DNA of 64,000 bases from MWCR01 sp049325475 (GTDB taxonomy: Bacteria > Patescibacteriota > Patescibacteriia > 2-12-FULL-60-25). A program made the translations under genes and the position numbers. Positions 9,141 to 17,216 of this stretch are shown here, one piece after another; position 1 is the first letter of the stretch, and each line of letters opens with the position of its first letter. Below the pieces are notes generated by a model. That model searched no databases. It was not told the origin of the DNA and saw only the letters and a list, made by a program, of their open reading frames with translations. The DNA lies in the NCBI GenBank assembly GCA_049325475.1, contig JBMOLN010000007.1:310001-374000 (forward strand), in the 5' to 3' direction.

Positions 9141-9169
9141 TTGACATTTTTTAATTTTCCGTCACACTG
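9141..9169 (+). promoter_or_regulatory. TTGACA-type promoter for the 9235 gene
   Basis: TTGACA at 9141-9146 with a 17-bp T-rich spacer; the -10 (ACACTG) is weak. It precedes a leader with a strong hairpin. Confidence 0.45.
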
Positions 9170-9185
9170 AATTACAGGTGCAGGG

Positions 9186-9224
9186 CGGATGAGAGCCATT
9201 TCTCATCCGTTCTTTTAATAAAAG
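9186..9224 (+). promoter_or_regulatory. Leader hairpin with T-run before the ribosome binding site
   Basis: CGGATGAGA (9186-9194) pairs perfectly with TCTCATCCG (9201-9209) and is followed by TTCTTTT, the layout of an intrinsic terminator. Next, CTTTTaatAAAAG (9212-9224) overlaps the AAAAGGAG ribosome binding site at 9221. The leader could attenuate transcription or mask the binding site. Confidence 0.45.
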
Positions 9225-9234
9225 GAGACAGACA

Positions 9235-10125
9235 ATGAAACGCTTCCGTCACACTCTGATCGCTACGGGTATCGGTGTTATGGTTTTTATCGGCGAATTC
9301 GGCTGCGTGCTTGCCGGAGAGCCTTTTGACTACGCTCTTCCAGACGAGGCAGAGCCGGAAAACCAATCAGCGGTATCCGGTCCCGGGCGATCTGAATTTT
9401 ATTCAGATCGATATCCGATCGGCTCAAAGCGGTTGGATCCGGCATACTCGGCATCCGGAATGAAAGCTCCGCCGAAAAATTCCGAACCGAATTCGATCAT
9501 CCTCGAAACCTGCGAGCCGGATCCGGACGAAGTCGCGGTGCTTCTCAATCCCGCCGATGGCAAGGAGTGCCATAAGGTGCGCGCGCAGGCGATTCTGGCC
9601 GAATCCCACGGCATTTCGTACGTTGAGGCTGACTTTACTTGGAAGATCGCCGATCCATCGATCGTGCGCATCAAACACAACAGCAATCCCCTTGGCTCCA
9701 GTGTCGAGCTTGAAGCATTGAGCGATATTTTTTCGCAGGAAGATCTTACACAGGAGCCCTCGACCAATCTCGAAGTATGCGCGATTCCCAAGGGCGGCTG
9801 GAAGGATAAAAACCATTCCGGTCTTTGCAGATCGATTCCCGTCCGCGCCGTGGCAAACATGGAGGGCTCTTGGTGCTTTGAGTGCCCGCAGCTTACCCCG
9901 GACCCCGGAGCCGGCTGTCATGCTTTGACCATCGAACAGGATGGGAGATTCCTTACGGTGGAAATTGACGATCAAGGTTCGATTTATGAAAAACAGCTGG
10001 TTTTTTACTACGACAACCTTGAATACCGCACAAAGCAGACATCATCGTACGAAATGAGCGGAATGATTTTGGCAAACGAGGATATTGAGGGTTCGTTTTA
10101 CGCTTTCCGTCTCCCGCTTTACTAA
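9235..10125 (+). CDS. Exported Cys-containing hypothetical protein
   Basis: A 296-residue protein with an N-terminal signal (MKRFRHTLIATGIGVMVFIG, hydrophobic to VLAGEP). It has a strong AAAAGGAGA ribosome binding site at 9221. I do not recognise the family. Most of it is polar, with an Ig-like feel around residues 95-200 (ADFTWKIADPSIVRIKHN, SVELEALSD), where one would expect a Big-type beta sandwich. Eight or so Cys residues occur after the signal (CEPDP, ECHKV, LEVCAIP, GLCRS, WCFECP, GCHAL), which suggests disulfides outside the cell. It is transcribed from its own promoter and closed by a terminator at 10128. Confidence 0.75.
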   Translation: MKRFRHTLIATGIGVMVFIGEFGCVLAGEPFDYALPDEAEPENQSAVSGPGRSEFYSDRYPIGSKRLDPAYSASGMKAPPKNSEPNSIILETCEPDPDEVAVLLNPADGKECHKVRAQAILAESHGISYVEADFTWKIADPSIVRIKHNSNPLGSSVELEALSDIFSQEDLTQEPSTNLEVCAIPKGGWKDKNHSGLCRSIPVRAVANMEGSWCFECPQLTPDPGAGCHALTIEQDGRFLTVEIDDQGSIYEKQLVFYYDNLEYRTKQTSSYEMSGMILANEDIEGSFYAFRLPLY

Positions 10126-10127
10126 AG

Positions 10128-10149
10128 CCCGTTGCATGACGGGTTTTTT
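10128..10149 (+). terminator. Rho-independent terminator
   Basis: CCCGT tgcatg ACGGG followed by six T, just after the stop at 10125. Confidence 0.75.
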
Positions 10150-10174
10150 AATCGCCAAGACGAGTCCGTTCTGT

Positions 10175-10180
10175 TATAAT
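10175..10180 (+). promoter_or_regulatory. Consensus -10 box before the mini-VKOR gene
   Basis: TGTTATAAT gives a perfect TATAAT 12 bp before the ATG at 10192, so the transcript would have a very short leader. No good -35 was found. Confidence 0.4.
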
Positions 10181-10191
10181 TAACACATTAT

Positions 10192-10407
10192 ATGAGCAAA
10201 GATCTGGCTTTAAAAATAACCGCAATAATTTCTTTGGCCGGCATGCTGTTTTCCGGGTATTTATCCTACGGTGAATTGACAGCCCGTATCTGTCCGCTGG
10301 AGGGCGGCTGTACGGCCATCTCCGGCATCCCGGCCTGCGTTTACGGCTTCGTGATGTATGCCGTTGTGTTCATCGTCTGTCTTTTTGGCATCAGAACTAA
10401 AAAGTAG
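10192..10407 (+). CDS. Mini VKOR-like two-TM protein
   Basis: A 71-residue membrane protein. The first helix (about 8-28) is followed by ICPLEGGCTAISGIPACVYGF and a second helix (about 46-67). The CP-x-x-GGC loop followed by GIPxxVYG resembles the first half of bacterial vitamin K epoxide reductase (VKOR) proteins, which make disulfides by passing electrons to quinone. Full-length VKORs have four or five helices and a CxxC near the quinone; neither is present here. It may work as a homodimer, have lost redox function, or be a different small family. A terminator follows at 10435. Confidence 0.6.
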   Translation: MSKDLALKITAIISLAGMLFSGYLSYGELTARICPLEGGCTAISGIPACVYGFVMYAVVFIVCLFGIRTKK

Positions 10408-10434
10408 GGCGGAGTGATTTAGTCAAATCGCTTA

Positions 10435-10461
10435 ACCGTCCGCCCCAGCGACGGTTTTTTT
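10435..10461 (+). terminator. Rho-independent terminator
   Basis: ACCGTC cgccccagc GACGGT followed by seven T, between the mini-VKOR gene and the methyltransferase. Confidence 0.75.
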
Positions 10462-10467
10462 AAAAAT

Positions 10468-11235
10468 ATGAACACACTAAACAGATATAACGATAAAGTT
10501 TTTGCCTGGCATTATGATTACGGCGAACGCGATGCCCATTTTGAGGATTTCGATTATTATGCGGGCAAGCTAAAATCTTGCCAAGATAAAATATTGGAAC
10601 TCGGTTGCGGAACCGGCCGTGTTACGATTCCTCTAAAAAAGGCGGGTATAAACATTGTTGGCTTGGATCAAGCCAAGGCCATGATAGAAATTGCCCGCAA
10701 AAAAGCAGCCAAAAAAGGCCTTAAAATTTCCTTCATCATCAGCGATGCTTTAACATTTAAAAGCCACACAAAATTTTGTGCCATTGTCTTTCCTTACAAT
10801 TCTATCTGCCAAGTTGCAGACAAAGACATCCCCGCTCTTATCGACAACGTCAAATATCATCTGCATCCGGGTGGCCGCTTTATCTTTGATATTTCCCGTC
10901 CTAGTTTGCCCGATAAACGTCTGCCGCGGGTCAAATATACTGCTTGGAGCGATCCTCTTTTTATTCAAGAACTCGGCGTTTCTGTGCGCCGCGAATCCAC
11001 CACAGTCCGTCGTCCCGAAAAACATCTTTTGGAAATCAGTTACCATTGGGAAATCACGCACAAAGACCGCCGCGTAGAGAAGCGCAAAACATCCATGTCT
11101 TTTTCAACGCGTCCCGATGAATGGTATATCGAGCAATTCGAAAAAAACGGTTTTAAACTGATTGACCGGCAAGTAAAAATCGATGATACGCACAAAATAC
11201 CCAAGAGCCACTCTTTTGTTGAATTGCAACTATAA
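10468..11235 (+). CDS. Class I SAM-dependent methyltransferase
   Basis: A 255-residue cytoplasmic protein. Motif I is ILELGCGTGRVTIPL (about residues 41-55), followed by the acidic NIVGLDQAKAMI that binds the SAM ribose and the motif IV-like region FCAIVFPYNSICQV. The C-terminal half has a beta strand pair and FEKNGFKLIDRQV, as in the Methyltransf_11/25 group. The substrate is unknown. The AUG lies only 7 bp after the preceding terminator's T-run, so the gene probably has a promoter overlapping the terminator or is read through. Confidence 0.8.
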   Translation: MNTLNRYNDKVFAWHYDYGERDAHFEDFDYYAGKLKSCQDKILELGCGTGRVTIPLKKAGINIVGLDQAKAMIEIARKKAAKKGLKISFIISDALTFKSHTKFCAIVFPYNSICQVADKDIPALIDNVKYHLHPGGRFIFDISRPSLPDKRLPRVKYTAWSDPLFIQELGVSVRRESTTVRRPEKHLLEISYHWEITHKDRRVEKRKTSMSFSTRPDEWYIEQFEKNGFKLIDRQVKIDDTHKIPKSHSFVELQL

Positions 11236-11332
11236 CATCGTGTTCCAGTTTATCCGTTAAACCGTTTATAAAGAGTTAACTCCGGAAAACTGATCAACAG
11301 GACAACGTGTTAACGTGACTTGAGTCTTGAGT

Positions 11333-13144
11333 CTATCTAAACACATTCAGCGCATGCACTTTCATGAGCGCGCTTACTGCATGTTGCGTATAGTCATTCC
11401 TCTGATCGTTTGCGGTCAGACTTTCTCTGAAACCTCCCAAAGCTCTATCCGGATTGGGCAGGTAGAAAACATTATCATAATGATATTGCGACTGCAGAAT
11501 AAATCGCGTGCCTTTTTCAATCGCCGATTTATATTTGCTCATATGCTCCTTATCATCAGCCAGAACAGCTAAAGCATAAGCATCAGCCACGCCTTCCATA
11601 TAAGCTGAAGAGCTGTTTCCGGGTTCATGTTTAAAACCACCCTCCAAATCCGGATATTTCCTGGGCAGATTTTGATAATTATCAATCAGCCAGTCATTCA
11701 TCTCGAAAACAAAGTCTGCGAGTTCTTGATTTTTATTTTGTTTATACAATAAATAATATGTTTGCGATTGCCAGGGAACAAAAGCCGTGTTTTTATTGTT
11801 GCGCCAGTAATCTCTGTAATAGGGGAAGGCTTTTTCTACGGATTTTAGGTATTTTTCATCTTTTGTTTCCTCATGGTACCTCATGAGACCCAGCATGGCT
11901 TCACCCGGATAAAAGTCCTGGCCGGAGTTATTGGAGGATTCAAAATAGGTCTTATACATTCCGCCTTCCTGTTGCTGATGCAAGATGCCGTCCGCCAGCC
12001 CGCGTAATAAATCATCTCTGTTGGGATAATCCTTCATATTCAATAAAGTCAGCATGATAAATGCGCTGTATCCCATTTTGCCGGTTCCGTCAGTATTCAA
12101 ATATAGATATTTACTGCCGTCATCAGCTTCAGCTTCCACCTTATCCTCCAAGTACCAGTCCAGTGAATGATTTATGAGCTCATCCCAATCGGCTCCGCCT
12201 GTAAATTTTTTGAGCTCGCTCATGGCCCACAAAGACGCAAACTGCCGTACGTAATTATTGGTCCTGGAATACTCATCCAGACTGGGATGATATTCATATT
12301 CCAGAAGCTTGGTATCTTTATCTACATTGTTTACAAACCAAAGCCCGCCCAGCAAAACCCTGTCATAAATAAATTTATTGGTAATTTCTTCAATATCCAC
12401 CAAGTCGCTGTATCTGTATAAATCTTGGACTTCGAACTTGCGGTTGCTCTTAAATGTCAGAGTATCAAAAATAAAAATATCCGTATCTTTATCTTGCCAG
12501 CAATCCGCTTCAAGATCCGCTTTGGCGCAAAGCCGCTCCAGAGTCCTCTGCAAATCGTAGTTTTTGGAAATCGGAACCGAGGATTTAAAATAAGCACCCT
12601 TTCCATTCTTTTCGATTCGAATCGCGTGCACTCCCATTTCTATATTTCTCGCCAAAAATGCCAGATCGTTTTGTTTTAGTTTGCGTTTATTGTAAAAATA
12701 ATCAAAAATAGCAATCACGGAGTCTTTTTCCTCTTTTAGTAAAACTCCGCCATAACGCTTGTCCTCAATGCAAGCTTCTGTTCCTTGCTTAATATCCTCC
12801 AAAACTCTGTTTTTATCATCCTGCTCCGCATTGCCTTGCGTGCAGCAACGCAAAACGCCTTGATTGATCAAACTGACATATACATGATCGTATTCAAAAT
12901 CCGAATCAACCGGCGGGCTGGCAACTTTTCCCGTCTCGCCGGAGTTAAAATACTCGTCAATAACAGTAAAAGCATGGCTCGCGATTTCTTGTTTTTGTTT
13001 TAAGCTGAATTCATCGTAAATCTGCTTTGTGGCACGCGGCTCTTCATCGGCGCCTTTATCAAAAAAGATCAGGGTTATCATGAACAGAAAAACGATAACA
13101 AATATGCTAAAGGCTATCTTGCCGTATTGTGTGAACTGCTTCAT
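11333..13144 (-). CDS. Membrane-anchored AMMECR1-like / alpha-helical toroid protein
   Basis: A 603-residue protein with one N-terminal membrane helix (about 10-28) and no cleavable signal. Residues about 45-230 resemble an AMMECR1 domain: INQGVLRCCTQG, ACIEDKRYGG, EMGVHAIRIEKNGKGAYF and LERLCAKADLEADCW. Residues about 255-600 are helical repeats with aromatic and acidic positions (NNYVRQFASLWAMSELKKF, QQQEGGMYKTYF, DFYPGEAMLGLMRY, YTQHAVSALMKVH), as in (alpha/alpha)6 toroids such as glycoside hydrolase or epimerase families. The enzymatic part would face outward. The exact substrate is unknown and the AMMECR1 call rests on pattern similarity. Confidence 0.65.
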   Translation of the reverse strand: MKQFTQYGKIAFSIFVIVFLFMITLIFFDKGADEEPRATKQIYDEFSLKQKQEIASHAFTVIDEYFNSGETGKVASPPVDSDFEYDHVYVSLINQGVLRCCTQGNAEQDDKNRVLEDIKQGTEACIEDKRYGGVLLKEEKDSVIAIFDYFYNKRKLKQNDLAFLARNIEMGVHAIRIEKNGKGAYFKSSVPISKNYDLQRTLERLCAKADLEADCWQDKDTDIFIFDTLTFKSNRKFEVQDLYRYSDLVDIEEITNKFIYDRVLLGGLWFVNNVDKDTKLLEYEYHPSLDEYSRTNNYVRQFASLWAMSELKKFTGGADWDELINHSLDWYLEDKVEAEADDGSKYLYLNTDGTGKMGYSAFIMLTLLNMKDYPNRDDLLRGLADGILHQQQEGGMYKTYFESSNNSGQDFYPGEAMLGLMRYHEETKDEKYLKSVEKAFPYYRDYWRNNKNTAFVPWQSQTYYLLYKQNKNQELADFVFEMNDWLIDNYQNLPRKYPDLEGGFKHEPGNSSSAYMEGVADAYALAVLADDKEHMSKYKSAIEKGTRFILQSQYHYDNVFYLPNPDRALGGFRESLTANDQRNDYTQHAVSALMKVHALNVFR

Positions 13145-13199
13145 ATTCTTGAAGGTTTTTAATTACAGGCATCATAGCCGAAAAGCCGGATTTTTGGAA

Positions 13200-13438
13200 A
13201 TAAGAAATAATCCCTCCCCTGGCCCTTTGACAAGGGAGGGGAATGAGTCCCTCTTGTCAAAGAGGGATTTAGGGAGATTTGGGCAAGCTATACTAAAATC
13301 CCCCTTTATCTGCCCACCGACGCGTCCATCGGAGCTTTAGCGAAGTTGTAAGCTTTATGCGAAGGAGGGGTGAGAGGGAGAAGAACTCGCGCGAGTCGCG
13401 TTCTGCGTGATTCAACACGACGAAGGGGGATTATTTTT
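13200..13438. repeat. REP-like palindrome pair
   Basis: CCCTTTGACAAGGGAGGGG followed by TCCCTCTTGTCAAAGAGGGA (13248-13267) and GATTTAGGGAGATTTGG repeats the architecture seen at 6282-6345. A further stretch to 13438 contains GAAGGAGGGGTGAGAGGGAG and CACGACGAAGGGGGATT. No gene. Confidence 0.6.
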
Positions 13439-14521
13439 TTATTGATTCAGCATGGGAGTTGTATTTCCCGTGCTATACATTTCTGCCAAGCTGTCAGCGC
13501 ATTTAAAGCCGTCATTCGTTTCATTTACCAGGCAATATCCATCCTTGGGCTTCCGCAAGGTCGGGTCTGACCCTTCTTGCAATATGGTGCTGTAGACACA
13601 GCCGTCATAGGTAAAAGCTTTTTCATCGGCTGATGAATAAAGATACATCACAACATATTTATGTCCCGCATGCGTCTTGTCAACTTTAACATATCCCGGA
13701 TATAAAATTTTCCAGCCCGGCGCAATATAATCTTTATTGCGGATATTTAATCCTAAAAAATTCGGGCATTGGCTCTCTGCCGCCCACAAATAAAAGGCGA
13801 ACACATTGTCAGTGTTATTATATTCCGAGGTGGCGAACTGATTTTCATAAATGCAAGCCATGTCATCACCTTGAAATTCCGCACGTGTCAACCGTAAGAG
13901 CGGAGGTCCTGAAGATATAAAACCACCCATTATACCGCTTAAGTTTTCCGGATGCGTAAACTCATATTCCACCAGCTTCGGGCAGTAATAATCGCGGATG
14001 TTGCTGCCGGCGGCAGCACCGTTTGTTTCTGTGGATTCCTCATTTGTCTGCGGTAATCCGGAAGCGGATTGGTCATCAACCGTTATTTGATTCAAATCGG
14101 CATTCTTTATTCCTAAACCCAAATTCCTCATCAATTGATAAGCATCGGCTCCGTTGGCCAGATAATGCAAACTCAAGTCCCCGGGATCAACATAAAAAGC
14201 CTTGCCATAGTCTTCGACTTTTAACAAAATCTTTCCGGCTAACCTCGCGGGAGCCTTGTCGCCAAAGTTGGCAAAATCTGCGTTGGATATCCCAAGTCCC
14301 AATCTTCGCATCAGCTGATATGCGTCATCGGCTCCGCCCATGTAATGTCGCTTGCCGGTTTCCGGATTCACATACCAAGCTTCGCCATGGCTTTCGACTT
14401 GCAGTAAAATCCGTCCGCTTAAACGCTCCGAAAGCTCTGCCGCATTGGTTAAACTTGCGAAAACAAATAGCGATGTAATGCTCAAAAAACATAACACCGT
14501 CATTAATTTGATAAATCGCAT
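13439..14521 (-). CDS. Secreted protein with two DAYQLMRRLGLGI repeats
   Basis: A 360-residue exported protein with a signal peptide (MRFIKLMTVLCFLSI to TNAAE). Two near-copies of a roughly 60-residue module follow (about 35-90 and 92-150): GRILLQVESHGEAWYVNPET, DAYQLMRRLGLGISNADF and then GKILLKVEDYGKAFYVDPGD, DAYQLMRNLGLGIKNADL. I know this module from secreted proteins in Patescibacteria, where its function is unsettled; a wall-binding role is plausible. The C-terminal 180 residues are beta-rich with several Cys and have no family I recognise. It sits 13 bp downstream of the C39-like peptidase gene, on the same strand, so the two may be cotranscribed. Confidence 0.75.
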   Translation of the reverse strand: MRFIKLMTVLCFLSITSLFVFASLTNAAELSERLSGRILLQVESHGEAWYVNPETGKRHYMGGADDAYQLMRRLGLGISNADFANFGDKAPARLAGKILLKVEDYGKAFYVDPGDLSLHYLANGADAYQLMRNLGLGIKNADLNQITVDDQSASGLPQTNEESTETNGAAAGSNIRDYYCPKLVEYEFTHPENLSGIMGGFISSGPPLLRLTRAEFQGDDMACIYENQFATSEYNNTDNVFAFYLWAAESQCPNFLGLNIRNKDYIAPGWKILYPGYVKVDKTHAGHKYVVMYLYSSADEKAFTYDGCVYSTILQEGSDPTLRKPKDGYCLVNETNDGFKCADSLAEMYSTGNTTPMLNQ

Positions 14522-14534
14522 ATAAAAAATAAAA

Positions 14535-14999
14535 TTATTTCTTTATTCCGAAAAACCAAAATTTTTCATTATCCGAACCCCTTTTACCCGGACCCGCTCC
14601 GCGCCAAATCTTCAAAAAAGTCCGGATTGGATATTTGGTATCCGGCCCGACCCAAGGATCGTGCAGATAAATATATTCGCGCCCGATTTTGGATAATACC
14701 GCATAATGCTCGCCTTGTGTCGGCAGCATGTAATTTAAAATAATCACAAAACCGTTTTTATGCGCCTTTTTCAATTGTCTGATTGTTGTATTGTTTCTTT
14801 CAATCCGGTAATCGAGTTTGAATTTTTCCGCGACTCTGGGAAACTGCGGCGTCCGCGTGCCTGAAACTTTGTTGGTTTTTAACAGATTTGCTATTTGCTT
14901 TTCTGTCTTTGCTATGCCCAGAGCCTCCAGAGCCATGCGCATGCAGGCCGCTCCGCAAGTATAATTTGTTTCTTGTTTGTGATAGGGAATTTTATGCAT
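14535..14999 (-). CDS. C39-like cysteine peptidase
   Basis: A 154-residue protein started at the ATG at 14999 (MHKIPYHKQETNYTCGAAC), because the region upstream encodes no conserved residues. The family's catalytic Cys is in NYTCGAACMRMAL (about 15), the His in GEHYAVLSKIG (about 103) and the Asp/Asn in LHDPWVG (about 116). C39 domains usually cut double-glycine leader peptides within ABC exporters; this one stands alone, so its substrate is open. No signal peptide is present. It precedes the secreted repeat protein at 13439-14521 on the same strand. Confidence 0.75.
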   Translation of the reverse strand: MHKIPYHKQETNYTCGAACMRMALEALGIAKTEKQIANLLKTNKVSGTRTPQFPRVAEKFKLDYRIERNNTTIRQLKKAHKNGFVIILNYMLPTQGEHYAVLSKIGREYIYLHDPWVGPDTKYPIRTFLKIWRGAGPGKRGSDNEKFWFFGIKK

Positions 15000-15048
15000 A
15001 TTTATAAGCCAATATAACAATATTAAGCTTTTTAGCCAAGTAATGCAA

Positions 15049-15068
15049 AAGGGCGCTTATACGCCCTT
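15049..15068 (-). terminator. Terminator after the 15102 lipoprotein gene
   Basis: AAGGGCG ctta CGCCCTT on the minus strand, followed by TTGC. The hairpin sits between the lipoprotein gene and the C39-like gene. Confidence 0.6.
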
Positions 15069-15101
15069 CAGATTCCAGATTATAGATTTCAGATTCCAAT
15101 C

Positions 15102-15614
15102 TTATTTCAAATTCCTAATCGCATTCATCTGCATGTCATGCTTTTGTTTGTTAATTTCAGAAAGCAATTCATAATACTTTTGCGATTGATCCATTAAGGC
15201 TTGTTGTTCCTTTAAAGTCGCTTCAGTGACCTCGCCGTTATTTTGTTCTTCTTGTATCTTTGCCTGCAAATCATCGAGCTTCTTGCCTAAAACCGAGTTT
15301 ACGCACTCCTCTTTGGAATAGCTGATCATTCCGCCTTCAATTTTTTCACAGCCTGACGGATCGCCTTTTTGCTCTGAAACTTGCAAATAGCATTTATCGC
15401 GAGTAGCGGGTCCTTCCAATGCGCTGAAAGTCTCGGCCTTAATCTTGGCGCACGTATCAAAACTGTCCTTTCTCTTGGCCGCATCCTGATAACAATGATC
15501 CTGATCCTTGCCGCTTATGAAACCGCAAGCAACTTCTTCAGCCGCTCCTATTACTGTACAGCCTGAAAAAATTAAAGGCATCAATAAGATAATATAAAAA
15601 TATTTTTTTTGCAT
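15102..15614 (-). CDS. Lipoprotein of unknown function
   Basis: A 170-residue protein with a lipoprotein signal (YIILLMPLIFSGC, Cys at 19). The mature N-terminal half has seven regularly spaced Cys residues (VACGF, DHCYQD, DTCAK, DKCYLQ, SGCEK, EECVN) that suggest a disulfide-bonded helical fold. The C-terminal 60 residues are charged and likely a coiled coil (KLDDLQAKIQEEQNNGEV, MDQSQKYYELLSEINKQK). I do not recognise the family. The same strand carries rdgB-like and mazG-like genes upstream. Confidence 0.7.
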   Translation of the reverse strand: MQKKYFYIILLMPLIFSGCTVIGAAEEVACGFISGKDQDHCYQDAAKRKDSFDTCAKIKAETFSALEGPATRDKCYLQVSEQKGDPSGCEKIEGGMISYSKEECVNSVLGKKLDDLQAKIQEEQNNGEVTEATLKEQQALMDQSQKYYELLSEINKQKHDMQMNAIRNLK

Positions 15615-15631
15615 AGATTTATGCTAAATAA

Positions 15632-16180
15632 TTAAATCTGATTTTTTAAGTATTTTATTAATTTATTGATTGCTTTACGGCGCATACTGATTTTATTCTT
15701 AATATCGGCATCAAGCTCGGCAAAAGTCTTTTTATAGCCGTTCGGCAAAAAGATCGGATCCCAGCCAAAGCTTGTCTTTCCTCTGGGCTTTACTATTTTA
15801 CCATGAACAACGCCTGAGAAAAACATTATTCTTCCATCCGCTCCGCAATATCCCACAATAGTCTTGGCCGTAGCCGATCGATTGCCATGCTTCATCGCCA
15901 AATCGGCAAGGCCATTGTTTCCCAAAGATTGCAAAAACCATTTAATTAGAGGCCCGGGCAGACCCTTTAATGATTTGATATAAAGCGAAGTATCTTCTAT
16001 TATAAAACTTCCTTTTTTGCGTTTCTTAGCCTCCAGTAATTTTGCTTTCACGATCTCCTCCGCATCCAATTCCTGAATTTCGGGCAAATCCAAATCCAAC
16101 TGCTTCACATCCGGCAGCATGGATTTAATCTCGCGGAATTTATTCGCATTTCCGGTAATGAAATAGATTGTTCCTTGCAT
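15632..16180 (-). CDS. RdgB/HAM1-type non-canonical purine NTP pyrophosphatase
   Basis: A 182-residue protein. The start at 16180 (MQGTIYFITGNANKFREIK) is chosen because the family begins directly with the strand and the TxNxxK signature; an ATG 36 bp upstream is possible. ITGNANKF binds the nucleotide, EDTSLYIKSLKGLPGPLIKW carries the catalytic acidic residues and SFGWDPIFLPNGYKKTFAEL is the family signature near residue 140. The enzyme hydrolyses ITP, dITP and XTP to monophosphates and keeps them out of nucleic acids. It lies next to a MazG-like gene on the same strand, a sensible house-cleaning pair. Confidence 0.85.
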   Translation of the reverse strand: MQGTIYFITGNANKFREIKSMLPDVKQLDLDLPEIQELDAEEIVKAKLLEAKKRKKGSFIIEDTSLYIKSLKGLPGPLIKWFLQSLGNNGLADLAMKHGNRSATAKTIVGYCGADGRIMFFSGVVHGKIVKPRGKTSFGWDPIFLPNGYKKTFAELDADIKNKISMRRKAINKLIKYLKNQI

Positions 16181-16217
16181 ATTTCTAGGACTATGAGAAA
16201 GCGCTAAGACTTTCATT

Positions 16218-16290
16218 TTTTATTCCTTTCATTGTTTCATTATGCATTTTGCACCATGCACTATACATTATGCATTATACATTATGCATT
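16218..16290. repeat. ATGCATTATACATT tandem repeat
   Basis: Several imperfect copies of TATGCATTATACAT fill the gap between the rdgB-like and mazG-like genes. Confidence 0.6.
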
Positions 16291-16602
16291 TTCGGATTCC
16301 GACCCCGCCGAGCCTCCTTGTTGTAGTCGCTTTGCGTATTTTTGCAGTACCGAATCTAATGCTTCTTCCAAATCCACATCCAATCGGTTCGCGAGCGCCA
16401 TAAGAGAAAACAGCGCATCGCCAAGTTCACCTTTAATCTCTTCACGTGGTTCAGCATCACTCTTGCCATAATCTGTCATCTTCAAAATCTCTTTGGCAAC
16501 CTCTCCAATTTCACTCATCAGATCCAGCGCCCTGAACTCCGCGCCCGTATCCAAATTATTTTGCGCGACAAACTCCGCGACTTTTTTCTGCAATTGTTTC
16601 AT
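16282..16602 (-). CDS. MazG-like nucleotide pyrophosphohydrolase
   Basis: A 106-residue all-helical protein. MSEIGEVAKEIL provides the ExxE half and KGELGDALFSLMALAN the ExxD half of the metal-binding MazG signature. The length fits single-domain members. Such enzymes clear aberrant or excess NTPs. The ATG at 16602 follows AAAGGGG; an upstream GTG at 16620 is an alternative. It precedes the rdgB-like gene on the same strand. Confidence 0.8.
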   Translation of the reverse strand: MKQLQKKVAEFVAQNNLDTGAEFRALDLMSEIGEVAKEILKMTDYGKSDAEPREEIKGELGDALFSLMALANRLDVDLEEALDSVLQKYAKRLQQGGSAGSESENA

Positions 16603-16666
16603 ATCCCCTTTATTCTTCACTCTTTATTATTTCTTAATTCTTATTTATTATTTATAATGTAAGTAT

Positions 16667-17191
16667 ATGCCAAAAGCTAAAAAAATCACAGTCAGTAATG
16701 ATTTCCAGAAAAACTACTTCTACTATCTCACCGAACCCATAGGCCGCAATTTTCATCCGGATTTCAAGCCCGATCTCACGCCGCGCCAGATGTTAAAGCT
16801 CGGTGTCTTTGGCGGCGCCTACTTTATCGGCGTTAAAAATCTGATTCCCAAAGAATATCCCAAGTCCTGGTTCGTTGGTGTTAAACTCTCACCCGATTAT
16901 GAAAAGCATGGCGAGCTTAACTTCTTCAAAATCCGCGCCAGTATGCCGCTTGCGTATTGGCGCGCCAAAGGCTGGATTAACAAGCAAGATCCGCACGGCT
17001 GGTTTGAGTGGTATTGCCGCTACTACCTGGGCCGGCGCAGCCTGGATGACGAACGGCAAATCAAGCGCTGGCGCGCCATAGCCCGGCACATCGCCCAAGT
17101 CAAAAAGAATTGCAAGCGCGGCGATCTCAAATGCCGGCGCAAACAGCGCCAAGCAATCCTGCATTGGGCTTATGATAGCAGAAAGATATAA
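16667..17191 (+). CDS. Conserved basic protein of unknown function
   Basis: A 174-residue soluble protein rich in Trp, Tyr, Lys and Arg. It has the markers TPRQMLKLGVFGGAYF (about 44-60), IPKEYPKSWF, GWINKQDPHGWFEWYCRYYLGRR (split here as GWINKQDPHGW and FEWYCRYYLGRRS) and DDERQIKRWRAIARH. I have the impression of a widespread family found in bacteria and fungi with these same aromatic motifs, but no function is known to me. The basic C-terminus (KKNCKRGDLKCRRKQRQ) suggests nucleic acid contact. It is transcribed on the plus strand, against its neighbours, and ends in a bidirectional terminator. Confidence 0.75.
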   Translation: MPKAKKITVSNDFQKNYFYYLTEPIGRNFHPDFKPDLTPRQMLKLGVFGGAYFIGVKNLIPKEYPKSWFVGVKLSPDYEKHGELNFFKIRASMPLAYWRAKGWINKQDPHGWFEWYCRYYLGRRSLDDERQIKRWRAIARHIAQVKKNCKRGDLKCRRKQRQAILHWAYDSRKI

Positions 17192-17213
17192 AAAAGAGGC
17201 GAGCGCCTCTTTT
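17192..17213. terminator. Bidirectional terminator
   Basis: AAAAGAGGC gagc GCCTCTTTT, a 9-bp perfect stem between convergent genes ending at 17191 and 17217. Confidence 0.8.
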
Positions 17214-17216
17214 GAG

